Shown in pieces: positions 45,923 through 53,923 of a stretch of 64,000 nucleotides of DNA. The notes under the pieces were generated by a model. The model had not been told where the DNA came from. It did no database searches and saw only the letters and a list, made by a program, of their open reading frames with translations. How positions within the stretch are numbered: the stretch's first letter is position 1; each line of letters begins with the position of its first letter. The stretch covers positions 1-64,000 of the forward strand of contig NZ_JAQOSQ010000018.1 of assembly GCF_030068455.1 (NCBI RefSeq), in the 5' to 3' direction. The stretch is from Roseofilum casamattae BLCC-M143 (GTDB lineage: Bacteria > Cyanobacteriota > Cyanobacteriia > Cyanobacteriales > Desertifilaceae). The position numbers were made by a program, and so were the translations under genes.

Positions 45923-47989
45923 TTACTGATGTCGAATTTGACTTTGCTGCAGTTGGTTGCGCAGTTCTTCCATGGATTGAGCGGGTTTTTTGCAGGCTAA
46001 ACCTTGGCACACAAAGGCGATCGCATTTTCGGGAAGTTCGGGGATAATTTGAACGACAGCGGTCGGCAAATATAACCCGTGTAAGTGTTGGACTTCCTCA
46101 ACCGTCGTGCGAACCAGCGTACAATTACGATACCAATCTAAGGCGCTAAATAAACTGGGACACGCTTGGGGAGATTTCTCTAAAATAGCACCAAATGATA
46201 GGAGTCCAGCTTCGGCTTTATCCAGATAATCCCAATTTTCAGTTAACAAAAATAAGCGGACGAGATTGCTAAACGCGATCCCATTGGCTGCCGGGGTGGC
46301 ATTATCTAAATAACTCCGTTCTTGAATAATCAGATCGTCCCCTTTCGCACTGTTATAGTAGCCACCCCATTCGGCACTCCAGAGACACTCATCAAACTCG
46401 GCTTGAATCTCCAGTACTTTGGACAAGAGATCGGGAAATTCGACGGAGTGAGAACTCCACAAACTGGCTTGTTGAATATCCAACAATCCTTTAATTAATA
46501 ATGCATAATCCTCAGCTTGAGCTAATACATCCGGAACGCCATCATAATTGAGGCGATGGCAGCGACCGTTAACCCATTGATTTTCTAGAATAAACCGAGC
46601 GGCGCGCAGTGCCATATCTAAATAATCGGAACGCTGCCATACTTTTGCGGCAGCAGCTAACCCAGATAGCATTAATCCATTCCAGGATAAAATCATCTTG
46701 GTATCGGTGACTGGGGGAATTCGTCCCGGCCAAGATTCGGTTTTGGCTTCCTGGTTGTTGCGCGCGGGAGGGAAGGTTTCTAGAGTTTCTGGAGAACTGC
46801 CATAGCGCCGGGAAAAGAGTTTGGCTAATCCAGTTTCTAAGGTTGCGGAGAGCGCCCCCAAAGAGGTGCGTTGTAAGACGTTTGTTCCTTCAAAGTTTCC
46901 CTCTTCGCTAAGATCGAACTGCGCGGTTATCTCCTCTAGTTCTTCTGGAGTTAACTCTTGTTTTAATGTGGAATAACTCCACACGTAAAAATCCCCTTCT
47001 TCTGGTTCTGCGGCATCAGGAGAGGTGAAATTATCCGCATCTTGCGCGGCATAAAAATAACCGCGATCGCCGGTCATTTCTCGTTGCAACCAAACCACCG
47101 TAGAGGCGATCGCCCGTTCGATGGCGGCATCTTGAATTCCAGCATCCCACAAACTAGCCAGATATTCCATAATCTGACCGTTGTCATACAGCATTTTCTC
47201 AAAATGAGGAACCGTCCACGTCCCATCCACCGTGTAACGATGAAATCCTCCCGCCACATGGTCGAAAATGCCGCCGAGCGCCAGGTCGTAGCCTCTGACA
47301 GCGCAGGTTTCCAAAGCATCGTACTGGGGGTTATCCAAAGCAAAACGAGAGCCTCTGAGCGCCGTTTCCGCATAGGGAATCATAGGGAAATTCGGCCCCG
47401 TATCTCGCGCGGTCAGAATTCCGGCACTCACCTGCAATCCCTTTCGTAATAAATCTTCTCCCAGCTTTGCGGTTCCCGGAATCTGTACGGCTTGTTGCAG
47501 CGCTCCTAACATGGCTTCAGTCCGGTCTTGCAGCTTCTCGTGTTCGCTATCGTAGAAGCGGCGCAGAGCTTGCAACACGTGTAAAAATCCCGGCCGTCCG
47601 TAACGAGGTTCTACGGGAAAATACGTGCCGCCATAAAATGGAACTCTTCCTTCCGGAGTCAGAACAATATTGAGCGGCCATCCCCCTTGTCCGGTCATCA
47701 TTTGCAAGGCTTGCATATAAATGCTATCCACATCCGGCCGCTCTTCCCGATCGACTTTAATGGGGAGGAAGTTGGCATTCATATAGTCGGCAATCTCGCG
47801 ATCGCTGAATGCTTCTCCTTCCATGACCGTACACCAATGGCAACTGGAATACCCGATGGAAAGGAAAATGGGTTTATTTTGTTGTTTGGCAGTTTCCAGA
47901 GCTTCATCGCACCAGGGCCACCAGTCGATCGGGTTTTCAGCATGTTTGCGCAAGTAAAGGCTTTGCGATGCGGCCAGGCGATTGGTCAT
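45923..47989 (-). CDS. YyaL/SPATA20-type thioredoxin-domain protein
   Basis: This 688-residue protein has an N-terminal thioredoxin-like domain (DUF255) with GYSSCHWC, the CxxC cysteines being C50 and C53. It also has REERPDVDSIYMQALQ and GQGGWPLNIVLTP, all signatures of the YyaL/SPATA20 family. The rest is an alpha/alpha-toroid resembling N-acylglucosamine epimerase or glycosidase folds (FDHVAGGFHRYTVDGTWTVP, FEKMLYDN). The family is widespread, with a poorly defined function in redox or sugar metabolism. The length is typical. It lies 7 bp upstream of the glycosyltransferase-like gene. Confidence 0.92.
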   Translation of the reverse strand: MTNRLAASQSLYLRKHAENPIDWWPWCDEALETAKQQNKPIFLSIGYSSCHWCTVMEGEAFSDREIADYMNANFLPIKVDREERPDVDSIYMQALQMMTGQGGWPLNIVLTPEGRVPFYGGTYFPVEPRYGRPGFLHVLQALRRFYDSEHEKLQDRTEAMLGALQQAVQIPGTAKLGEDLLRKGLQVSAGILTARDTGPNFPMIPYAETALRGSRFALDNPQYDALETCAVRGYDLALGGIFDHVAGGFHRYTVDGTWTVPHFEKMLYDNGQIMEYLASLWDAGIQDAAIERAIASTVVWLQREMTGDRGYFYAAQDADNFTSPDAAEPEEGDFYVWSYSTLKQELTPEELEEITAQFDLSEEGNFEGTNVLQRTSLGALSATLETGLAKLFSRRYGSSPETLETFPPARNNQEAKTESWPGRIPPVTDTKMILSWNGLMLSGLAAAAKVWQRSDYLDMALRAARFILENQWVNGRCHRLNYDGVPDVLAQAEDYALLIKGLLDIQQASLWSSHSVEFPDLLSKVLEIQAEFDECLWSAEWGGYYNSAKGDDLIIQERSYLDNATPAANGIAFSNLVRLFLLTENWDYLDKAEAGLLSFGAILEKSPQACPSLFSALDWYRNCTLVRTTVEEVQHLHGLYLPTAVVQIIPELPENAIAFVCQGLACKKPAQSMEELRNQLQQSQIRHQ

Positions 47990-48091
47990 GGATTTGAGAT
48001 GAGATTAGCGTTCCTTTCGATTGTATAGCAGGGAATGAAGTTGGGTATCCTCAGAAATATTTATACTTCTGAGGAGAAAGCGATCGCCAAA

Positions 48092-48979
48092 TTAGATTTC
48101 GGCGACGGCACGCTCGATGAGACGGTGGGCCAGGGTTTGAATGCCGGTATGTTCGTAGTAGTCCGTACTCACATCCAGAAATGCGCCTAAATAGTCGAGC
48201 TTGTCGTCGCTAAATTCGAGAAAGTTGCGCAAGTTATCAATAACGCTTTCTGGAGTAATTCCGCGATCGCTGACAAAGTCACCCATCCAACCTTTCACCG
48301 AACCAAAACTTTCGCCAATAAAACCGAGTTTGCTCTCGGCGTTGTCTCCCGGAATATAGGGACTGACGCGGCTGAAGGTTTCGTTACTTTCTAACTGTTT
48401 GGGAGTAAGATTTTCGACGATATCCAATCCTTTCAGCAGAAAATCCGGTCCGAGAGGCACTAAACCATCAAAGCAGATTAGAGCCGCCATGCGCATTAAA
48501 GATTCGCCGCCATAATCTCCGAGAGCGGCTAAAAAGTCGCCGATGCTATCGCCGGGAAGTCCGTTAATTTGACAAAATGCGACGAGTTCGACGACGACTT
48601 TAACTGCGAGGTCGATGCTTTGCAGGCGATCGGCTTTCGGAGTAATGTTGGTGAGAAAGCCGAGTAAGGGGACTTTTTCGCCCACTTTATTGGCTAAAGC
48701 AGCAGTTCCCATGGCGCTGGAGGCACTATCGACGGTTTGGTAGAGCCACAGAGCGCGCTGATAGCCTTGGCTTTCGTCATTGAAGAGATAGATGGCGCGA
48801 TCGCCAATGGCTTGAATCATCTCTTCATCGTCTTCCCCAGTAATGGTTTTAATTGTATTCTCAAAACCAACCAAGTTATTCCATTCTCCAGGAACGACAA
48901 AATCTAACGCTTGCAATGATTTGACGGTGAGATTGTTGGTTGAGAGTCCATCAACCAGTTCAAAAATGGGTTTGCTCAT
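48092..48979 (-). CDS. Conserved cyanobacterial protein of unknown function
   Basis: This 295-residue acidic, mostly alpha-helical protein starts at the ATG at 48979 (MSKPIFELVDGLSTNNLTVK). The open frame continues back to a TTG at 49009 without support. A moderately hydrophobic stretch lies near residues 100-120, but no clear membrane helix. I recognise no catalytic motif and no domain. The gene stands alone between the YyaL-type gene and a lipoprotein gene, with short gaps, on the minus strand. Confidence 0.7.
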   Translation of the reverse strand: MSKPIFELVDGLSTNNLTVKSLQALDFVVPGEWNNLVGFENTIKTITGEDDEEMIQAIGDRAIYLFNDESQGYQRALWLYQTVDSASSAMGTAALANKVGEKVPLLGFLTNITPKADRLQSIDLAVKVVVELVAFCQINGLPGDSIGDFLAALGDYGGESLMRMAALICFDGLVPLGPDFLLKGLDIVENLTPKQLESNETFSRVSPYIPGDNAESKLGFIGESFGSVKGWMGDFVSDRGITPESVIDNLRNFLEFSDDKLDYLGAFLDVSTDYYEHTGIQTLAHRLIERAVAEI

Positions 48980-49015
48980 GATCGATTGTAGTAACGATAG
49001 TTGGGTCAAACAGTG

Positions 49016-49528
49016 CTATTTCACTCGCGATAAACCTTGCAGGTCAAATTTCTGCAACCAGGTTTGGCGATCGCTGGCGGTAAAAGCAGTATCGCGAGAT
49101 TGAGCTTTGACTTGAAAGCGATCGGCCACTAAAACTCCGGTAATATTTTTCCCTTGAGTTACTGCCGGAAACCCAGAAATTCGTTGCGTACTTTGCTCGT
49201 ATTTTTTCTTCGCGGCTGGCAAATTAATTGTATCGTTAATTGAAAGAACCGCCACGTCTTTACCACTCTGCTTGAGTTTATATTCGGCAAATCCTTTTTT
49301 CTCTTGCGCCGGAACCACGTCGTAACCGCCGCCAGATTTCGGGAAAAATCGGTTAAACGTGGAACCCGCAACGGCTTCTTTGACGACTGCGGGAGCCGCA
49401 TTGCGTTGGGTGCTCTCTTGTTGAGTTTGCTCGAACCGAGATGGGGGTTCGCTCGCACAAGCGGAAACCAAGAGTAAGGTTGCGGTAAATAGCGCAATCC
49501 ACATCTTTCGTTGGCGAATCGCAATCAT
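49016..49528 (-). CDS. Putative lipoprotein of unknown function
   Basis: The start is the ATG at 49528 (MIAIRQRKMWIALF), because GGAGG lies about 8 bp before it; the frame is open further back but without that support. A type II signal peptide is clear: basic n-region, hydrophobic core LFTATLLLV, lipobox VSAC with the cysteine at residue 24. The mature part of about 145 residues begins with a charged linker. It continues with a domain ending in FTASDRQTWLQKFDLQGLSR that I do not recognise. It is probably anchored to the plasma or thylakoid membrane. Confidence 0.75.
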   Translation of the reverse strand: MIAIRQRKMWIALFTATLLLVSACASEPPSRFEQTQQESTQRNAAPAVVKEAVAGSTFNRFFPKSGGGYDVVPAQEKKGFAEYKLKQSGKDVAVLSINDTINLPAAKKKYEQSTQRISGFPAVTQGKNITGVLVADRFQVKAQSRDTAFTASDRQTWLQKFDLQGLSRVK

Positions 49529-49616
49529 TGGATTTCCTCCAATCCAGATTAATCTTTTCCAATTTTGGCTCATTCATCCTGGATTGTCTGCGTTCGATCG
49601 CAAGATTTCCATATTT

Positions 49617-49735
49617 ATACCAAATCCAGTTACCACAGACTATATTCAAGAATTCACCAAAATCCCGTAGAGACAAGGCATGCCTTGTCTCTACGGCAGA
49701 CCCCGAAAACATCCTCAATAAAATGGATTTGGTAT
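49617..49735. repeat. MITE-like element with 12-bp terminal inverted repeats, target duplication and a 32-bp palindrome
   Basis: Ends are ATACCAAATCCA (49617-49628) and its exact complement TGGATTTGGTAT (49724-49735). Both are flanked by TATTT (49612-49616 and 49736-49740), a likely 5-bp target duplication. In the middle lies a perfect 32-bp palindrome at 49665-49696, built on GTAGAGACAAGGCA and its complement. It contains no gene. It lies between the lipoprotein gene and the small membrane protein gene. Confidence 0.85.
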
Positions 49736-49759
49736 TATTTAACGTTACGACAATTCAGT

Positions 49760-49984
49760 TTAGTTATGTTCTGGAAATGTAGATTCGGGACGAACGGAAC
49801 ATTGTTCGCGTCCGTAAGCCACTTCCTTATTCCCTTCCGGATTAATCCAAACACACCAAATTCCTTCTGCCTGATGGATGTGCCAGCGATGCATGAGTTC
49901 GGCATAAACTGTTGCTGCAACGAGCAAGCCAATACAGCTAAAACCAATAGCAATTAAAATTTTATCTCGTTTCCGTTGTTTCAT
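49760..49984 (-). CDS. Small membrane-anchored protein of unknown function
   Basis: This 74-residue protein has a basic start (MKQRKRDK), one hydrophobic helix (ILIAIGFSCIGLLVAATVYA, about 9-28) and an exported or soluble tail with GIWCVWINPEGNKEVAYGRE and two cysteines. The tail looks like a small beta domain. The gene follows the methyltransferase gene by 6 bp on the same strand, so the two may be co-transcribed. I recognise no family. Confidence 0.65.
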   Translation of the reverse strand: MKQRKRDKILIAIGFSCIGLLVAATVYAELMHRWHIHQAEGIWCVWINPEGNKEVAYGREQCSVRPESTFPEHN

Positions 49985-49990
49985 AATCGG

Positions 49991-52054
49991 TTACGTGGGT
50001 TTGCGGCGATCGCGATCTAATCGTCGTTTATGCTCTGCTTTTAAAATCTTCAAGCGATAGGGATCGATGTCTTTGCGCCAATAAACGCGATCGCCGCGCA
50101 GTTCGGCTCCCCGTTCTTCCAAACACTGCAACCACCCGCGATGAGTTTTAATCCCTTGCCAATCGTCAAATAATCCCCATTTTTCTTCTTGTTGACTTAA
50201 CCGTTGAAATTTCTCAAAATGAGGATAAGTTACATCGACAAATTCTTCTTTTCTATGCAAAATAGGAGGATTAGGACGATCGCGATAATTTTGGTACTGG
50301 ACATCTAAATCGCGCAGATCGATTTGCATGGCAGAACGCAATAATGGATGAGGCGTTGTATCGAAATCGGGATAAAAGAGATAGGAGATTTTCGGAACTT
50401 GGATATGGAAGCGAATTAATGTGGCGCCTTTGAGTCTGCCAATGGTGCGGTTGGCGCATCCTTCATAAAGTCGCAAGCGCGGATCGAGAGAGTCTAAATA
50501 ACTGGCATGAATGGTGAGCGATCGCGCCGTTAATTTCCCAACTCGTGCGTGAGAACAGCAGCGTTGAATAAACTCGAGATCGCCAATACTAAATAACATT
50601 TCATCGGCGAGAATGCAAGCACTTTTATAGCTGCCGAATAAACTTTTAATATCTTGACGAATCAGAGGTGAGAGATGGCGAAAGCGCGGGCGATCGCTAA
50701 AATGAGAGAGCGCCAAATACACTAAAAAATCTTGCTGCCGCGCGGTGGAAATTTTTTCCCATTCTTCTTCTTCTGTCGCTTGTAAAACAATTTGAAAGGC
50801 ACGACGAAAGGTTCCAAATTCTTCCAATATGGCAGTTTCGGCTAACAGTTCTCCGCGCTTGGGGAGTCGTCCGCGCTCGGTCATAAACTGCATCAATGGG
50901 GTTAACAGTTCCTGATAATCTTCAAAGCGCCGCGTCTCAATCTGAATGCGCGGTGCAGACAAGCGAGAACGAAAGCGAGAGGCGCGAAAAACTTCACCTT
51001 GCGCGCGATCGCGGAAGACAAAATAAATCCCTAAATCTACCGGTATGGCATCCACTTCCAAAACTTGGTCGATATAGGTTTTTAACTCTTCTTGCTCGTA
51101 ATATTTCTGGAAGGTATTGCGTTGGGTAATCACTCCATCTTCATAAGCCATTCTCCCATCGCTGACCTCGCTAATTAAGACTTGCGCCGAAACAATTAAA
51201 ACGCCCTTGGTTAACTTCCAAGCTTGCACCAATGCTTCTCGTCTTTCCTGTTGGTCTTCAATGACATTAATGATATAACCGAGATTAACAATATCTGCCT
51301 CAATTAATGGAGTGTCTGGTTGATAATAAGGGTCCCATCCACTACCGATAAAACCGCGTTTGGTCACTTCTTTTATATCTCGACCGCGACCGCAACCGTA
51401 ATCGAAAAACGTAGTTTCTGGAGCAAACAACTCGGCTTCCAAAGCGAGGCGTACCGGTCGCGAAATTTCCTGGCGCGCTATGGCGGCTCTATGGCGTTCG
51501 ATCGCCGGATTAATCGGAGTCTCTAAAGTAGATGTTATCGGAATAACTTCATGGTTTTCTACCTTCACTCGATGGGAAGATAACCACTTGTGCCAATGGT
51601 TTAAAGTCCCAATCGAAAATCCGCTGCGCTTCTGCAATAATCCCCATTCTTCTTCCTGTTGAGTTAAGCGAGAAAATATCTCGTAAAGAGGGTAGTTTGG
51701 CGAAACAAATGTTTCTTTACGATGCAAAATAGGAGGATTATTACTGGTGGTATAATCTCGATGGATAACGTTTTCCTCGACCAAGTCTACTTGAATGCTC
51801 CGATGCAAGCAAGGATGGGAATCTATATCAAATTGTGGATAATAAAGATAGGAAATTTTCGCCCGATCTAAGTTAAATTTGATTAAGGTTGGCGGTTCGA
51901 TCTCTCCTGCAAGCTTGCGGCCTCGATCTTCGTACTCTCGCAGTTGCGGACTGAGAGTATCGAGAGCGCTCAGATGGATGTAAAATGCATTGGGCAACCG
52001 TTTGCCAACTGGGCTGTTTTGGCAGAGGTTGACGAGTTCGGAAGAAGAAAGCAT
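49991..52054 (-). CDS. DNA phosphorothioation-associated putative methyltransferase with a duplicated flanking module
   Basis: The 687-residue protein has a SAM-methyltransferase motif FFDYGCGRGRDIKEV at about 216-230 and the later block NLGYIINVIED. I recognise it as the putative methyltransferase often encoded near dnd (phosphorothioation) genes. The N-terminal region (about 26-141) and the C-terminal region (about 515-634) are copies of one module. Each has LD(T/S)L, (K/R)ISYL(Y/F)YP, a lone HP, Q(V/I)DL, NPPILHRKE and QQEE(E/K)WGL in the same order. No dndABCDE or other restriction gene is present in the window. Its target and activity are therefore unknown; restriction, repair or RNA modification are all possible. 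Confidence 0.75.
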   Translation of the reverse strand: MLSSSELVNLCQNSPVGKRLPNAFYIHLSALDTLSPQLREYEDRGRKLAGEIEPPTLIKFNLDRAKISYLYYPQFDIDSHPCLHRSIQVDLVEENVIHRDYTTSNNPPILHRKETFVSPNYPLYEIFSRLTQQEEEWGLLQKRSGFSIGTLNHWHKWLSSHRVKVENHEVIPITSTLETPINPAIERHRAAIARQEISRPVRLALEAELFAPETTFFDYGCGRGRDIKEVTKRGFIGSGWDPYYQPDTPLIEADIVNLGYIINVIEDQQERREALVQAWKLTKGVLIVSAQVLISEVSDGRMAYEDGVITQRNTFQKYYEQEELKTYIDQVLEVDAIPVDLGIYFVFRDRAQGEVFRASRFRSRLSAPRIQIETRRFEDYQELLTPLMQFMTERGRLPKRGELLAETAILEEFGTFRRAFQIVLQATEEEEWEKISTARQQDFLVYLALSHFSDRPRFRHLSPLIRQDIKSLFGSYKSACILADEMLFSIGDLEFIQRCCSHARVGKLTARSLTIHASYLDSLDPRLRLYEGCANRTIGRLKGATLIRFHIQVPKISYLFYPDFDTTPHPLLRSAMQIDLRDLDVQYQNYRDRPNPPILHRKEEFVDVTYPHFEKFQRLSQQEEKWGLFDDWQGIKTHRGWLQCLEERGAELRGDRVYWRKDIDPYRLKILKAEHKRRLDRDRRKPT

Positions 52055-52110
52055 TGCCTTCGAGATGCGATCGCAGTGTTCCTAGTTTACCGTCTGGAGT
52101 GGAGGATCTC

Positions 52111-52175
52111 AGAAACCGGGTTTGGTGACTCTACCTCCAGCCAAAAGTCCCATCGGTTGTCCAAACCCGGTTTCT
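52111..52175. repeat. Long hairpin with 15-bp perfect arms
   Basis: AGAAACCGGGTTTGG (52111-52125) is exactly complementary to CCAAACCCGGTTTCT (52161-52175), with a 35-base loop. It sits in the 125 bp gap between the methyltransferase gene and the stop codon of the Uma2 gene at 52180. The core AGAAACCGGGTTT is of a type seen as dispersed repeats in cyanobacteria. It could act as a terminator for the Uma2 transcript, although no T-run follows it. Confidence 0.6.
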
Positions 52176-52179
52176 AGCC

Positions 52180-53079
52180 TCAGAGAGCATCTGGATCGAT
52201 ATTTAACTGTCGCAGTTTATCGCGTAACTGTTGTAAATTCGACTCGGCGAGATCGGCTCTTTCTTGTTCGAGTTCCTTATCCTGGCGTTCGCGATCGCGC
52301 TCCAACTCAGCATTTTCAGCTCTTTCCTGCTCTCGCTCGGCTCGTTCTGCCTCTTGCTCGGCTCTTTCCGCCTCGAGTACGGCTACTTCTTCCGGCAACA
52401 GTACCAGATTACCGTCAGCATCGTAGAAGCGCAACCAAGGAGCATTTTCCTTCACCAGCTCCCCATTCCAGGTTCCCAAATACAATCCCAAACTCTCGCA
52501 CCACAACCATCCGCGATCGTCCGCTTCGATCTTCTCGTACTTGCCGTTGCGCTCTAAATGCCACCCTTCTAATGACTTAGAGTTGAAGGGATTATAAATA
52601 AAATAGTCCCGAGTTTTCCAGACTTTCTCGTATAACTCCTTCTTCTTCGTGCGATCGATGTTTGCCGTCGAAGGAGACATCAACTCGACGATCGCATCCG
52701 GATAGCGTCCTCCCTCCTCCCAAAGAACCCAACTGCGGCGCTCTTTTGTCCCATCAACATCGAGGACGGTAAAAAAATCAGGTCCTCGGAGGTTACTGAG
52801 CGAAGCCGAAGTAAAGTCATTTTTTTTAGCTTGTTCGCTACTGTAGTAAACGAACATATTGCCGCCGGTGTAATAATCGTTGCGTCCTTGATATGCCTGG
52901 TGCAGGGAGTTTATCAGGACATTCATGGCGATGCGATGGCGGTTACTTTCCAAGGGGACTCCGTCGTCATAGGGTAAGCCAGTTGGCGGAAGGGGAACAA
53001 CCTCTTCCTGGGGTTTGGTTTGAGGTTGTTGTTCCTCAATGAGTTGCGCGGTTGCTGAGCTTTGCCGAAGCGCTGACAT
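52180..53079 (-). CDS. Uma2 family (DUF820) endonuclease-like protein with coiled-coil tail
   Basis: This 299-residue protein has the PD-(D/E)xK-like core PDAIVELMSPST followed by KKKELYEKVW (about 130-155). These are hallmarks of the Uma2 family, which is strongly expanded in cyanobacteria with an unproven nuclease role. The C-terminal 75 residues are a highly charged coiled coil rich in E, R and A (EAERAEQEAERAEREQERAE). It is divergent from the HTH-GUN4 gene, only 39 bp apart, so both promoters must overlap. A second Uma2 gene is at 55255-55917. Confidence 0.9.
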   Translation of the reverse strand: MSALRQSSATAQLIEEQQPQTKPQEEVVPLPPTGLPYDDGVPLESNRHRIAMNVLINSLHQAYQGRNDYYTGGNMFVYYSSEQAKKNDFTSASLSNLRGPDFFTVLDVDGTKERRSWVLWEEGGRYPDAIVELMSPSTANIDRTKKKELYEKVWKTRDYFIYNPFNSKSLEGWHLERNGKYEKIEADDRGWLWCESLGLYLGTWNGELVKENAPWLRFYDADGNLVLLPEEVAVLEAERAEQEAERAEREQERAENAELERDRERQDKELEQERADLAESNLQQLRDKLRQLNIDPDAL

Positions 53080-53118
53080 GTTTTTTTCCTCAACACCTAT
53101 CTTTCATAGTATATCTAA

Positions 53119-53871
53119 ATGAACACCATTAAACTATCGGTCTATGCGCGACAGGCAGGAGTTTCTTATAAAACGGCTTGGCGGTGGTGGAAACAGGGAA
53201 AGCTGAAGGGGGAGCAGCGCGCAGATGGTTCGATTTGGATTTCCCAGTCCGTGCAACCGACACCAGAGGTTCCAGACTCGGAGACGTTGCAAGAAATTCG
53301 GCAGCAGTTGCAGGAAGCTAGGGAAGAGCGATCGCAATTGAAAATGCTTTTAGATGAGGTTTTGCAGCAATTACGGCAACTGCAAGGCATTCCGGAGCCG
53401 TCTCACCGGCCGTCTGAGGTGGGGATGGACTATGGCTATTTGGAGGAGTTGCTCGCCGCAGGCAGTTGGCAAGAAGCAAACGACTATACCTGGTTATTGC
53501 TTTTGGCGTTAGCGGGATATGAGGAAGGGGAGGAGCTGAGTTTAGAGGAGATTGAGGAACTCCCGAGGACGGATATGGATACCCTCGATCGCATGTGGAG
53601 CGAGTATAGCGCAGGACAGTTTGGGTTGCGCGTCCAGCAGAATATCTGGCACGAGGTCGAGTTTGACTATACGGTATTTTGCGATCGCATTGGCTGGCGC
53701 GTGCAAGACAAGTGGCTCAGTTACGACGAACTCCACTGTTCTCTGAAAGCACCTGCGGGACATTTGCCGGCGATCGCCTGGCTCAAGCGATCGTGCTATG
53801 GTTTAAGCTTCCATTCTCCCGACGAAATCCTCGAAACTCTGTTCGGGTTAATCGATTTAATAGATAATTGA
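53119..53871 (+). CDS. HTH (IS607/MerR-like) fused to a GUN4 tetrapyrrole-binding domain
   Basis: Residues 4-43 (LSVYARQAGVSYKTAWRWWK and following) match the MerR-type helix-turn-helix at the N-terminus of IS607-family recombinases. A coiled coil (52-90) and a GUN4 domain (about 105-220) follow. GUN4 features are LLAAGSWQEANDYT, LDRMWSEYSAGQFGLRVQ, IGWRVQDKW and APAGHLPA. GUN4 domains bind Mg-porphyrins/protoporphyrin and stimulate Mg-chelatase. There is no recombinase catalytic domain. The combination suggests a DNA-binding protein responding to tetrapyrroles, which is inference. It is divergent from a Uma2 gene (39 bp) and is followed after 52 bp by moeA on the same strand. Confidence 0.85.
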   Translation: MNTIKLSVYARQAGVSYKTAWRWWKQGKLKGEQRADGSIWISQSVQPTPEVPDSETLQEIRQQLQEAREERSQLKMLLDEVLQQLRQLQGIPEPSHRPSEVGMDYGYLEELLAAGSWQEANDYTWLLLLALAGYEEGEELSLEEIEELPRTDMDTLDRMWSEYSAGQFGLRVQQNIWHEVEFDYTVFCDRIGWRVQDKWLSYDELHCSLKAPAGHLPAIAWLKRSCYGLSFHSPDEILETLFGLIDLIDN

Positions 53872-53923
53872 TGAATAGAATAGTTGAGTCGCGATCGGTT
53901 ACCTTCACTCTCTCATCACCAAT

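Noticed and set aside
49991-53079. Complete phosphorothioation (dnd) or restriction-modification locus
   Set aside because: Only the putative methyltransferase is recognisable. No DndA-E, Ssp or restriction subunit is encoded nearby, and the Uma2 protein alone does not make a system.
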